Origin: an uncultured Ruminococcus sp.
GTDB lineage: Bacteria > Bacillota > Clostridia > Oscillospirales > Acutalibacteraceae
Reading direction: 5' to 3'
Assembly: GCA_902767125.1 (NCBI GenBank)
Contig: CACXGJ010000111.1
Location: 1-6,248 of the forward strand
DNA length: 6,248 nt
Positions 1-6,005 of this stretch are shown here, piece by piece. Under the pieces are notes generated by a model. That model was not told where the DNA came from and did no database searches. It saw nothing but the letters and a program-made list of their open reading frames with translations. The position numbers were made by a program, and so were the translations under genes. Numbering within the stretch: position 1 is the stretch's first letter; each line of letters begins with the position of its first letter.

Positions 1-1134
1 ATGAAAATGGTTTACGGCTGCAATTTCGGGAGCCATATAATGAGTGCTGCCCTTAACGCCTATTCTGATACTGTCACGGGCTGTTGCAAAAGGTCTTGAA
101 AGATACAGTGCAGCAGCATCATTCTGTGCAGCAGCTACAGCATATGCACGGTCAATAATATTCTGGTCAACACCGTTGGTATCCAAGCCTTCACCGTTTG
201 AATATGTATCGTGGCTTTCGCCCCAGTATACGAGCTTATCCTTGTCAATGCCTCTGTTGAGCCAATTTCCGTCAGTTGCAGGAGCTTTGCCTTTTTTGAA
301 CTCATTTACAAGGTCTGTTGCATAGGAACTGTCTGTTACTGACATATAGTCGGTATATTCTTTCATCAAAGCATTGTTTACAGCTTTGTCTTCGGCTTTG
401 CTGTCCTTGTCGCACGGAGCTTTCAGAATCTCACCGTAGTTGTAAAGTCCCTCTTGTGTAACGGCACTCCAAAAATCACAGCCCTCACTCGGAAGACCTA
501 TGTGCTTTGCAGCATCCCAGCGGATACCGTCTACACCTATGTTTTTAAGAGCCTTTACATAGTCTGCAACGACCTCCTGTACATACTCATTCTCGGAATT
601 GATATCGTCCATGCCTATCTTACCGTGAGTCACCTGATAACGGTCACCATAATTGGTCACTTCACCCTCGGTATGCCAATATTCATCAGGCTGCAAGTCC
701 TCTTGGATATTCTCGTGATTGCCTGCAAGATGGTTTGCAACAACGTCAACTACTACCTTTATACCATATGAATGTGCAGCCTCACAAAGCTCCTGAAGTT
801 CTTCGGGAGTACCAAGTTCATTTGTACCTACCGTGAAGCCTGTCGGCTGATAGAGCCAGTACCATGCACCGACACCCTCGGAGGGCTGTACGGGTGAGGT
901 CTGAATGGCAGAGAAGCCTGCCTTGGCGATATTCTCCATATCAGCGATAATATCCTTGTACTTCCAGTCAAAGCAGTGAAGTATGGTACTGTCCTGTATG
1001 TTTTCGACAAGACCATAATCACTGTCTGCCGCATCAGCATTCAGCATCATTGAACCTGTACATGAGAACGCTGTCACAGCCATCGCACCTGTCAATGAAA
1101 TGCTCAATGCTTTTTTAAGCAAACGCTTGTTCAT
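1..1134 (-). CDS. Secreted alpha-amylase, GH13 family, AmyE-like (3' end outside window)
   Basis: Extracellular endo-acting alpha-1,4-glucan hydrolase of the GH13 clan, here 378 residues with no stop before the window edge. An N-terminal signal peptide is visible: basic MNKRLLKK, a hydrophobic stretch to about residue 24, and a likely signal peptidase I site near ADA-AD at 33-37. The catalytic barrel follows with all conserved regions: TSP at 79-81, WYWLYQPT at 91-98, region I DVVANH at 130-135, region II GIRWDAAKH at 203-211 (nucleophile D207), region III YGEIL at 233-237 (acid/base E235), and region IV ESHDTY at 306-311 (H308 and D309). From memory these match Bacillus subtilis AmyE (GFRFDAAKH, QYGEIL, WVESHDTY), hence the GH13_28 assignment. 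The ATG at 1134 has AGGAGAG ten nt upstream. What follows the barrel (beta-sandwich, starch-binding module, dockerin or anchor) cannot be seen. A Cys at residue 25 gives only a poor lipobox, so a lipoprotein is less likely. Family is near certain; exact specificity is inferred. Confidence 0.95.
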   Translation of the reverse strand, partial: MNKRLLKKALSISLTGAMAVTAFSCTGSMMLNADAADSDYGLVENIQDSTILHCFDWKYKDIIADMENIAKAGFSAIQTSPVQPSEGVGAWYWLYQPTGFTVGTNELGTPEELQELCEAAHSYGIKVVVDVVANHLAGNHENIQEDLQPDEYWHTEGEVTNYGDRYQVTHGKIGMDDINSENEYVQEVVADYVKALKNIGVDGIRWDAAKHIGLPSEGCDFWSAVTQEGLYNYGEILKAPCDKDSKAEDKAVNNALMKEYTDYMSVTDSSYATDLVNEFKKGKAPATDGNWLNRGIDKDKLVYWGESHDTYSNGEGLDTNGVDQNIIDRAYAVAAAQNDAAALYLSRPFATARDSIRIGVKGSTHYMAPEIAAVNHFH

Positions 1135-1177
1135 AGTTTATACACTCTCCTGTCTCGAAAATAATTGTATACCTGTA

Positions 1178-1206
1178 ATTTTACCATGTTTTCTAATGCT
1201 TTTCAA
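1178..1206 (-). promoter_or_regulatory. Candidate extended -10 promoter for the alpha-amylase gene
   Basis: Read on the minus strand, TTGAAA (1201-1206) is followed by a 17-nt spacer and TAAAAT (1178-1183), with an extended -10 TGG directly before the hexamer (1184-1186). Predicted start is near 1171, giving a leader of roughly 36 nt and leaving the AGGAGAG ribosome site (1145-1151) inside the transcript. The -35 lies within the last codons of the upstream transglutaminase gene. No Rho-independent terminator is visible in the 58-nt gap, so readthrough from the upstream operon is also possible. I saw no convincing catabolite-responsive element. Prediction by pattern only. Confidence 0.5.
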
Positions 1207-3382
1207 TTACTTTTTGAGGAATTTTTCGTAAATATTTCCGGCATCTTTTATATTCCTGATATGCGGAATGATATTCATTTTGAGTCGGCTCATATTTTCC
1301 GAAAGCTGTTTTTTCAAAGAGTGTCAGTAACTTTTCGGGAGCAGTTCCTCTTGTCGTGCTTATGTATTCCTTGAGCATTTTTACGGTATATGAATCATAT
1401 TTGCCGTCTGTCGAGAAATTCAGCACCTTTATCATATGGGCATATAATTTCAATGTTTTTTCCTTCGGAGTCCTGAAGATCTGTGCAAAGCGGAAGAATA
1501 TTTCAAAGATAATATCTCGGATGTATATCAATAAAATAATTATTGCTGTAATAATGATCACCCAGAAACGCTTTACGATCTCATTCAAAAGATCGTAAAG
1601 GAAATTACTGCTGTCTTCTTCCTCTTGAGGCATTACCTTGTATGACGGTACAGTAGGATCAAAGGTCAGCCAGCCTGCACCGGGGATATATACCTCCACA
1701 AAAGCATGGGCGTGTCTGTCACGGATAATAAATTCACCGTCTTCATTTTTTTCAAAAGCCGCAAATCCCTCAACATATTTGGCTGTGAGTCCGATACTTC
1801 TTGCCATTATTGTCATAGCCGTTGCATAATTCGTACATACACCTGTTTTCCCCTCGAATATGAAGTATTCAATGGATGTATCTTCGGGGATGTAGCTCTC
1901 ATCATACACATATCCGTTTTGCTCAAAATACTGTTCAAGTGCAAGAGCCTTGTCGATATCGGAATGAAAGCCCGATGTTATCTCGTTGGCACGCAATTCA
2001 ACTATCTGTGAAATATTATCCGTATCAGTATAATTCTGTGTTTGAAACATAAAATCATCATAAAGTCTTCGTGCGGCTTCGGAATCACTTTGGGCAAGTA
2101 TCCGAAAATAGTCCTCCGAAGAAAGTCCCAATTCCTTTGCATATTCATACTGTTTCCTGTCCTGTTCGTAAAAATCGAAAGCATCATTCAAAACAGCATC
2201 CTCTTTTTTATAATACCTTCTGTATATATCCTTGTTTTCAAACTTGACATAAAAGTGCGGGCGTAATATCCCGTCATCCGTTATAGTGCCGAAAGGTGCA
2301 GGGAGATAGCTGGCAGAGAATTTGTCGCTGTACACTACACCCTGCTGTATTTCGGGTTCAATGCCTATATTGAACACTTCCTCCGCATCGCTCAAGATAT
2401 TATCTGTGGAATATTCGGGATTTGATTTATAGTACATCCCGCCTTTTGAATTGACAAGAGGCACAACCTCCCAAACATCACCGTTGAACTTTTGGAATGA
2501 GCATTTTCTCAAATAATATTCCTGTTCGGAGCCGTCTGTAGCAAAATTGAACAATACACTGCCGCTGTAATTTCTCGCTCCATATCGTGGGGATGATACT
2601 TCAGGGATACCGTCGGCAGATGTACCGTCACCTGCACCGCCTGTTATTTGGGTATAGGAAAAGTAATCCGCATTTTTTTCAAACTGTGAGGTGTATGACG
2701 GCTTGGGTATCAGCATTGTTACCGTTCCCGTTATTGAAACAAATACCATAAGACTTATTATATACGGGCGATCTGTTTTGAGTATTATTTTATTTCGTTT
2801 TGTGTTGGCAGGATCAATGAGTTTATTATGTACTATAACCGAAATATACAGAAGAACTATTATGGTCACCATGACTTCGGGCATTGTTTCGGAGCGTCTT
2901 GCGTAAATTACAAACGGGAACAATATACATAGCATTACACCGAGAGTCCTGTAACGTATCTGTGTAAAGTAATATATTATTGATATGATAAAGAATCCTC
3001 CGCTGATATAAAGGGCATTGAAAAACAACGGCTGTTCCTTTTGTTCGAGGTTTCCGAAAAACCATAATACGGGTGCTTTCAGGCTGTGCAGTTGTCTTAT
3101 GCCTGAAAACACAAGCATCATGCTTATAACGAATAAGGCAAATAAAATAACTGTGTATATTATACCGCCTAAAATTTTTCTTGTTTTTATCCTGTCAAAG
3201 AACGAAAAACAGAAATATTCCAATAAGAAAAAAACAATGGTATATGGTATGGCAGATGCTTTTTGCAGGGTGTATACTATCGAAAAACAAACAGATGCTC
3301 CAAGTAACATGGGCAGAATGTATGAACTGAATTTTTGACGAAATTCAGGGCTTTTTATTTTATTTTTCAAATCCGTTTTCAT
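1193..3382 (-). CDS. TgpA-like membrane protein with extracellular transglutaminase-like domain
   Basis: Multi-spanning membrane protein of about 729 residues, the usual size for TgpA-type proteins. Numbered from the ATG at 3382: about seven hydrophobic spans between residues 19 and 225, an extracellular region from about 226 to 605 with a Gly-rich stretch near 247-258, a transglutaminase-like core, one more span at about 606-622, and a basic cytoplasmic tail. The papain-like triad is intact: Cys516 in GVCTNYA, His559 in RHAHAFVEVY, Asp575 in TFDPT. The tail (about 643-719, with FGKY and an alpha-helical end) resembles DUF4129. Seven N-terminal spans put the catalytic domain outside, consistent with the basic N-terminus inside. 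An in-frame GTG at 3391 adds three residues, but it directly abuts the only purine-rich AGAGTGG; the ATG has that motif, plus GGTGG, at workable spacing. The ATG is 15 nt after the DUF58 stop, implying co-translation. Activity could be protease, crosslinking or peptidoglycan-linked; the substrate is unknown. Confidence 0.9.
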   Translation of the reverse strand: MKTDLKNKIKSPEFRQKFSSYILPMLLGASVCFSIVYTLQKASAIPYTIVFFLLEYFCFSFFDRIKTRKILGGIIYTVILFALFVISMMLVFSGIRQLHSLKAPVLWFFGNLEQKEQPLFFNALYISGGFFIISIIYYFTQIRYRTLGVMLCILFPFVIYARRSETMPEVMVTIIVLLYISVIVHNKLIDPANTKRNKIILKTDRPYIISLMVFVSITGTVTMLIPKPSYTSQFEKNADYFSYTQITGGAGDGTSADGIPEVSSPRYGARNYSGSVLFNFATDGSEQEYYLRKCSFQKFNGDVWEVVPLVNSKGGMYYKSNPEYSTDNILSDAEEVFNIGIEPEIQQGVVYSDKFSASYLPAPFGTITDDGILRPHFYVKFENKDIYRRYYKKEDAVLNDAFDFYEQDRKQYEYAKELGLSSEDYFRILAQSDSEAARRLYDDFMFQTQNYTDTDNISQIVELRANEITSGFHSDIDKALALEQYFEQNGYVYDESYIPEDTSIEYFIFEGKTGVCTNYATAMTIMARSIGLTAKYVEGFAAFEKNEDGEFIIRDRHAHAFVEVYIPGAGWLTFDPTVPSYKVMPQEEEDSSNFLYDLLNEIVKRFWVIIITAIIILLIYIRDIIFEIFFRFAQIFRTPKEKTLKLYAHMIKVLNFSTDGKYDSYTVKMLKEYISTTRGTAPEKLLTLFEKTAFGKYEPTQNEYHSAYQEYKRCRKYLRKIPQKVIEKH

Positions 3383-3397
3383 GACCGCCACCCACTC

Positions 3398-4597
3398 TCA
3401 TTTTTCTTTTTTCAGCTCAAAATTTTTTGATACAGCCCACATTTCGGATGTTATCTTATTCAGCTTTGCATATTGATAATATATTAAAATTACATTTGGT
3501 ATCTCTGAAACTATCTGCTCGGCAGATAAAGGATTTTTTCCTGTTGCTGTTGTGAAACAGAATATGGTTTTATTCATGCCTGTCACTTCATGCGGGACAG
3601 GTTCTTTCATTTCAACGGGTTCATAAAATGACAGCCTTTGCTGTACCGCTTCTATATCAAGATTTGTGCGGATACTGAATTTGCTCCATGAGCCTTTTTC
3701 ATGTAAAAAAAATGTTGTCTCAAGCCCCTCGTGTATCAGCATATTGAATATTGCAAGCATGGCTTCTGTTACATGGTCACGTACAGAAAGAGTAAATTCA
3801 TCCTCATCTTCTTTCGGCATATCAAGAAAAAATACCTGTCCCTTGGTCACAGGCAGTTCATCAAGTCTTAACATATAGATATCTCTCTTTGACGATATTT
3901 TCCAATTTATTCTTTTGATGGGATCACCGGGATGATATTCCCTGTGGTCATATCCGGGAATGCCTGTTTGAGTGAGTGCCTGTTCATCGCTTTCATCCTC
4001 ATCGTCATTGTCATTGACAGAAAAAATTACGGATGACCTTAAAAAATCCGTCTGGACAGGTACATCGGGAATATCGGGATAAACCGATATTTTCAGTGTT
4101 TTGTTTAAAATTGCTTTTTTCAGTCTGAAGCGGAATATGCCGAGATAGTCGCTTATATAAGCATGGCTTATGCCTATGCTCGCACAGCCCGAATAATTTG
4201 TCTTTAAATTTATTTCCGCTGTATTTGTTTCCCTTCCTGCAAGGGACATCTGACATATATTTTTTTCGGCTGACAGTCTTTCACAACAGCTTATATATAC
4301 CTCTATTATAGGGGCAGGAATAATAATATTTTTTTTTGAGCTGACTGTACAGACCAAAGCATCTCCCTTTGAGGCTGATGTTTTGTCGATTGCAATATCT
4401 ATCTGTATAAAGTGCATTACTGCAAGTGTCATTCCTGCCGATATCACAAACGCACATCCCAGTGAGACCATAAGAAGTATCCCGAATGTGCCGTTGAGAT
4501 AGTACATTATAGCCAATGACATAAGAATACAGCCCATATATGATAAAAATGCCCTGACATTCTGCCGTAAATTTTCTTTTGCTATTTTGTCTTTCAT
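3398..4597 (-). CDS. DUF58 domain-containing membrane protein
   Basis: A 399-residue protein of the DUF58 family, a normal length for the family. Two adjacent hydrophobic spans at about residues 17-34 and 38-64 form an N-terminal hairpin, with a basic N-terminus, so the bulk of the protein is probably cytoplasmic. The family signature is clear at 213-232: PGYDHREYHPGD followed by IKRINWK. The following segment (LRLDELPV, then VFFLDMPKED at 255-264) corresponds to the VWA-like fold in this family, but a classical metal-site DxSxS is not present: the Asp at 259 is followed by MPKED. A strongly acidic run (DNDDEDESDE, 196-205) lies just before the signature. The start ATG at 4597 has AGGGTGA seven nt upstream and sits 15 nt after the MoxR stop. 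DUF58 proteins commonly neighbour MoxR ATPases and are thought to be their partners; molecular function is unknown. Confidence 0.93.
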   Translation of the reverse strand: MKDKIAKENLRQNVRAFLSYMGCILMSLAIMYYLNGTFGILLMVSLGCAFVISAGMTLAVMHFIQIDIAIDKTSASKGDALVCTVSSKKNIIIPAPIIEVYISCCERLSAEKNICQMSLAGRETNTAEINLKTNYSGCASIGISHAYISDYLGIFRFRLKKAILNKTLKISVYPDIPDVPVQTDFLRSSVIFSVNDNDDEDESDEQALTQTGIPGYDHREYHPGDPIKRINWKISSKRDIYMLRLDELPVTKGQVFFLDMPKEDEDEFTLSVRDHVTEAMLAIFNMLIHEGLETTFFLHEKGSWSKFSIRTNLDIEAVQQRLSFYEPVEMKEPVPHEVTGMNKTIFCFTTATGKNPLSAEQIVSEIPNVILIYYQYAKLNKITSEMWAVSKNFELKKEK

Positions 4598-4612
4598 AGT
4601 TTATCACCCTAA

Positions 4613-5542
4613 TTATCTGACAGGTACAGATACCGTCTTTGCAACTTCAGCCGTTATATCTTCGGAATTGGTATAAGCTGCTTTACCTTTTGCCGAAAGC
4701 ATGAGTCGGTGTGAGATGACTGACGGCATGACATCCCTTACATCATCAGGAACAACATAATCCCTTCCATTTATATATGCGATAGCCTTTGCTGCCTTGA
4801 GCATTGCTATTCCTGCACGGGGGGATGCTCCCAATTTTATCAGATCGGAATTTCTTGTGGCGTTCAGCAGGTCAACTATATACTTTTTAATGCTCTCCTT
4901 ACATTCGATTTTTTTAACATTTCCAATATGACTTTCAATATCATCGAGAGTCATCACAGAATCAAGTTTTTTGGTAAAGCTGTTGGTTTCGGAACGGTTT
5001 ATAATGTCAAGCTCCTCCTCGGGTGAGGGATATCCCATTGATATTTTCATCATGAATCTGTCCATCTGGGCCTCGGGAAGATGATATGTACCATATGTCT
5101 CAACGGGATTTTGAGTTGCAAGCACCATAAAGGGTGATGGCAGGGACATTGTTTTTCCGTCAAGTGATATCTGATGCTCCTCCATTATTTCAAGAAGACT
5201 TGATTGAGCTTTCGGTGATGCACGGTTGATTTCATCCGCAAGAAGAAAATTACACATGGCTGCTCCCTGCTGATATTTCATCTGCTTGGTCACCGGATCT
5301 ATCATTGAAAAACCTACTATATCAGACGGCATGATATCGGGCGTCAGCTGTATCCTGTTAAAATGTCCGTCAACAGAATTTGCCAACGCTGAAACAAGCC
5401 TTGTTTTTCCGACTCCCGGCACGTCTTCGATAAGTATATGACCTTCGGAAAGCATTGCTGCAATTACCATTGTTATAGCAGAACGCTTTCCTACTATTAT
5501 TTTCTCGATATTTCCGATCAGGCTTTCGATCTCTTTATTCAT
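4613..5542 (-). CDS. MoxR-family AAA+ ATPase
   Basis: Cytoplasmic AAA+ ATPase of the MoxR group, 309 residues when started at the ATG at 5542, a typical length. Visible motifs in this numbering: Walker A in EDVPGVGKT (39-47), Walker B LLADEINRA (100-108), sensor 1 ATQNP (142-146), the LPEAQMDRFM segment carrying the arginine finger (R162), and the sensor 2 region GASPRAG (R242 within it). The C-terminal lid domain is complete to the TAA at 4613. The frame stays open 26 codons further, to 5620, but that extension is Lys- and Asn-rich, does not look like the family N-terminus and has no ribosome site; AAAGGA precedes the chosen ATG by 10 nt. It is the first gene of an operon with DUF58 and transglutaminase genes. 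MoxR proteins are generally regarded as chaperone-like remodellers of VWA-containing partners, here plausibly the DUF58 protein (inference). Confidence 0.95.
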   Translation of the reverse strand: MNKEIESLIGNIEKIIVGKRSAITMVIAAMLSEGHILIEDVPGVGKTRLVSALANSVDGHFNRIQLTPDIMPSDIVGFSMIDPVTKQMKYQQGAAMCNFLLADEINRASPKAQSSLLEIMEEHQISLDGKTMSLPSPFMVLATQNPVETYGTYHLPEAQMDRFMMKISMGYPSPEEELDIINRSETNSFTKKLDSVMTLDDIESHIGNVKKIECKESIKKYIVDLLNATRNSDLIKLGASPRAGIAMLKAAKAIAYINGRDYVVPDDVRDVMPSVISHRLMLSAKGKAAYTNSEDITAEVAKTVSVPVR

Positions 5543-5552
5543 ACAAACAAAA

Positions 5553-5558
5553 TCCTTT
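5553..5558 (-). promoter_or_regulatory. Ribosome binding site fixing the MoxR start
   Basis: AAAGGA on the minus strand, 10 nt upstream of the ATG at 5542. It decides against the longer in-frame start at 5620, which has no comparable purine-rich site upstream. Confidence 0.7.
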
Positions 5559-5693
5559 CTTTTTTTATTTACACTGCTTTTACGATAACACAAAAAATAT
5601 TTACTGTTGTTGCTTAACAAAATAAATACAAAAAAATAACATTAAAAATTCAAAAAAGTATTAAGTAAATTTTATTTTTCCGTGCCTTTGTTT

Positions 5694-5711
5694 GAATAAT
5701 TATTCATTTTT
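5694..5711. repeat. 18-bp repeat, copy 1, with palindrome GAATAATTATTC
   Basis: GAATAATTATTCATTTTT, identical over 18 bp to the copy at 5803-5820. The first 12 bp are a perfect palindrome, extended here by the flanking bases to the 14-bp TGAATAATTATTCA. It lies about 150 bp upstream of the MoxR start and would be inside the MoxR operon leader if transcription begins near 5842. Such a loopless palindrome is more likely a dimeric regulator site than an RNA hairpin (inference). AT-richness raises the chance of fortuitous palindromes, but an 18-bp exact duplication is harder to explain that way. Confidence 0.6.
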
Positions 5712-5802
5712 AAGCATTATTTAAGCAAACTTTAAATGTCATTTTAATATTTATAAAAAATATCTAATGCAAGAATCAACGTACTTAACTTGACAAATTC
5801 TC

Positions 5803-5820
5803 GAATAATTATTCATTTTT
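5803..5820. repeat. 18-bp repeat, copy 2, with palindrome GAATAATTATTC
   Basis: Second identical copy, 109 bp from the first and in the same orientation. The flank differs (C instead of T before it), so the palindrome is 12 bp here. It lies just downstream of the predicted MoxR-operon transcription start near 5842, roughly +22 to +39, a usual position for a repressor operator. The regulator is not identifiable; the half-site GAATAA is faintly reminiscent of Fur/PerR-type AT-rich boxes, but the spacing does not match the standard 7-1-7 form. Confidence 0.6.
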
Positions 5821-5848
5821 TACATATAAAAATTTTCTCATTCGTCTG

Positions 5849-5877
5849 ATTATATCATAATAATAATTTTGTTGCAA
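5849..5877 (-). promoter_or_regulatory. Predicted sigma-A promoter with extended -10 for the MoxR operon
   Basis: On the minus strand TTGCAA (5872-5877), a 17-nt spacer, then a perfect TATAAT (5849-5854) preceded by TGA, making an extended -10. This is the best promoter match on this strand in the spacer. Predicted start is near 5842, so the mRNA would have a leader of about 300 nt before the MoxR ATG. A weaker internal candidate, TTGATT (5774-5779), 18 nt, TATAAA (5750-5755), would give a leader of about 200 nt. Confidence 0.6.
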
Positions 5878-5907
5878 TCTTTTTATAGACAAAATACAAA
5901 TTCGACA

Positions 5908-5922
5908 AATTTTGACAAAATT
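5908..5922. repeat. 15-bp odd-centred palindrome AATTTTGACAAAATT
   Basis: A perfect 7-1-7 inverted repeat centred on A5915. It contains a consensus TTGACA (5912-5917), so it could be a -35 element overlapped by an operator, or simply an AT-rich coincidence. A related TTGACAAATTC occurs at 5790-5800 and a CGACAAATT at 5903-5911. Confidence 0.4.
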
Positions 5923-5941
5923 CACGTAAACCAAAGTGGTA

Positions 5942-5970
5942 TAGAAATTTCATTACAATAGTTGTATAAT
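5942..5970 (+). promoter_or_regulatory. Candidate promoter for the DUF6514-like gene
   Basis: A perfect TATAAT at 5965-5970 with a weak -35 TAGAAA (5942-5947) at 17-nt spacing would start transcription near 5977, giving a leader of about 29 nt that keeps the ribosome site. An alternative is the consensus TTGACA at 5912-5917 with an extended -10 TGGTATAGA (5937-5945), but their 22-nt spacing is too long for a normal sigma-A promoter. Confidence 0.45.
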
Positions 5971-5990
5971 ATCCGTGAAATTAATTTTCA

Positions 5991-5996
5991 AAGGAG
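5991..5996 (+). promoter_or_regulatory. Strong ribosome binding site for the DUF6514-like gene
   Basis: AAGGAG nine nt upstream of the ATG at 6006, the best Shine-Dalgarno match in the window. It supports this short reading frame as a real gene although its end is not in the window. Confidence 0.8.
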
Positions 5997-6005
5997 TTAT
6001 CTGTT

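Larger units (their letters stand above)
5543..6005. other. AT-rich divergent intergenic region with promoters for both flanking genes
   Basis: A 463-bp gene-free stretch between the diverging MoxR and DUF6514-like genes, visibly much richer in A and T than the coding DNA. It contains an extended -10 promoter towards the MoxR operon, a promoter towards the DUF6514-like gene, two copies of an 18-bp palindrome-containing repeat, an odd-centred 15-bp palindrome and a pair of TTTAAGCA repeats. No tRNA, recognisable riboswitch or strong GC-rich hairpin was found. Open frames inside it are short, lack ribosome sites and do not look coding. Confidence 0.75.

Noticed and set aside
454..771. Plus-strand open frames across the amylase gene (for example 44-325 and 454-771)
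   Set aside because: They lie antisense to an unambiguous GH13 coding sequence, have no ribosome sites and resemble no family.
20..1134. Amylase as a lipoprotein through Cys25
   Set aside because: The residues before the Cys (TAFS) are a poor lipobox and a better signal peptidase I site (ADA-AD) follows at 33-37.
1137..1170. TATACA / TGTATA inverted repeat flanking the amylase ribosome site, a possible translational switch
   Set aside because: Six mostly A-U pairs around a loop of about 21 nt would be too weak to sequester the ribosome site.
1165..3338. Several plus-strand open frames and out-of-frame minus-strand frames across the transglutaminase gene
   Set aside because: They overlap a gene with intact catalytic motifs and are antisense or out-of-frame shadows with no independent coding signs.
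3383..3391. GTG start three codons upstream of the chosen transglutaminase ATG
   Set aside because: It directly abuts the only purine-rich motif, leaving no room for ribosome-site spacing. The difference is three residues and cannot be settled by eye.
4011..4607. Minus-strand frames of 81 and 108 codons overlapping the DUF58 gene in another frame
   Set aside because: They are out-of-frame shadows; the DUF58 signature, start and ribosome site lie in the other frame.
5543..5620. A 26-codon N-terminal extension of the MoxR gene from an ATG at 5620
   Set aside because: It has no ribosome site, its composition resembles the AT-rich spacer, and the family N-terminus plus a good ribosome site fit the ATG at 5542.
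5672..5816. Two tiny minus-strand reading frames, starting at 5816 and 5707, that both begin MNNYS and could be leader peptides
   Set aside because: The shared start is simply the 18-bp repeat read in frame; the frames are 21 and 11 codons, differ afterwards, and neither has a ribosome site.
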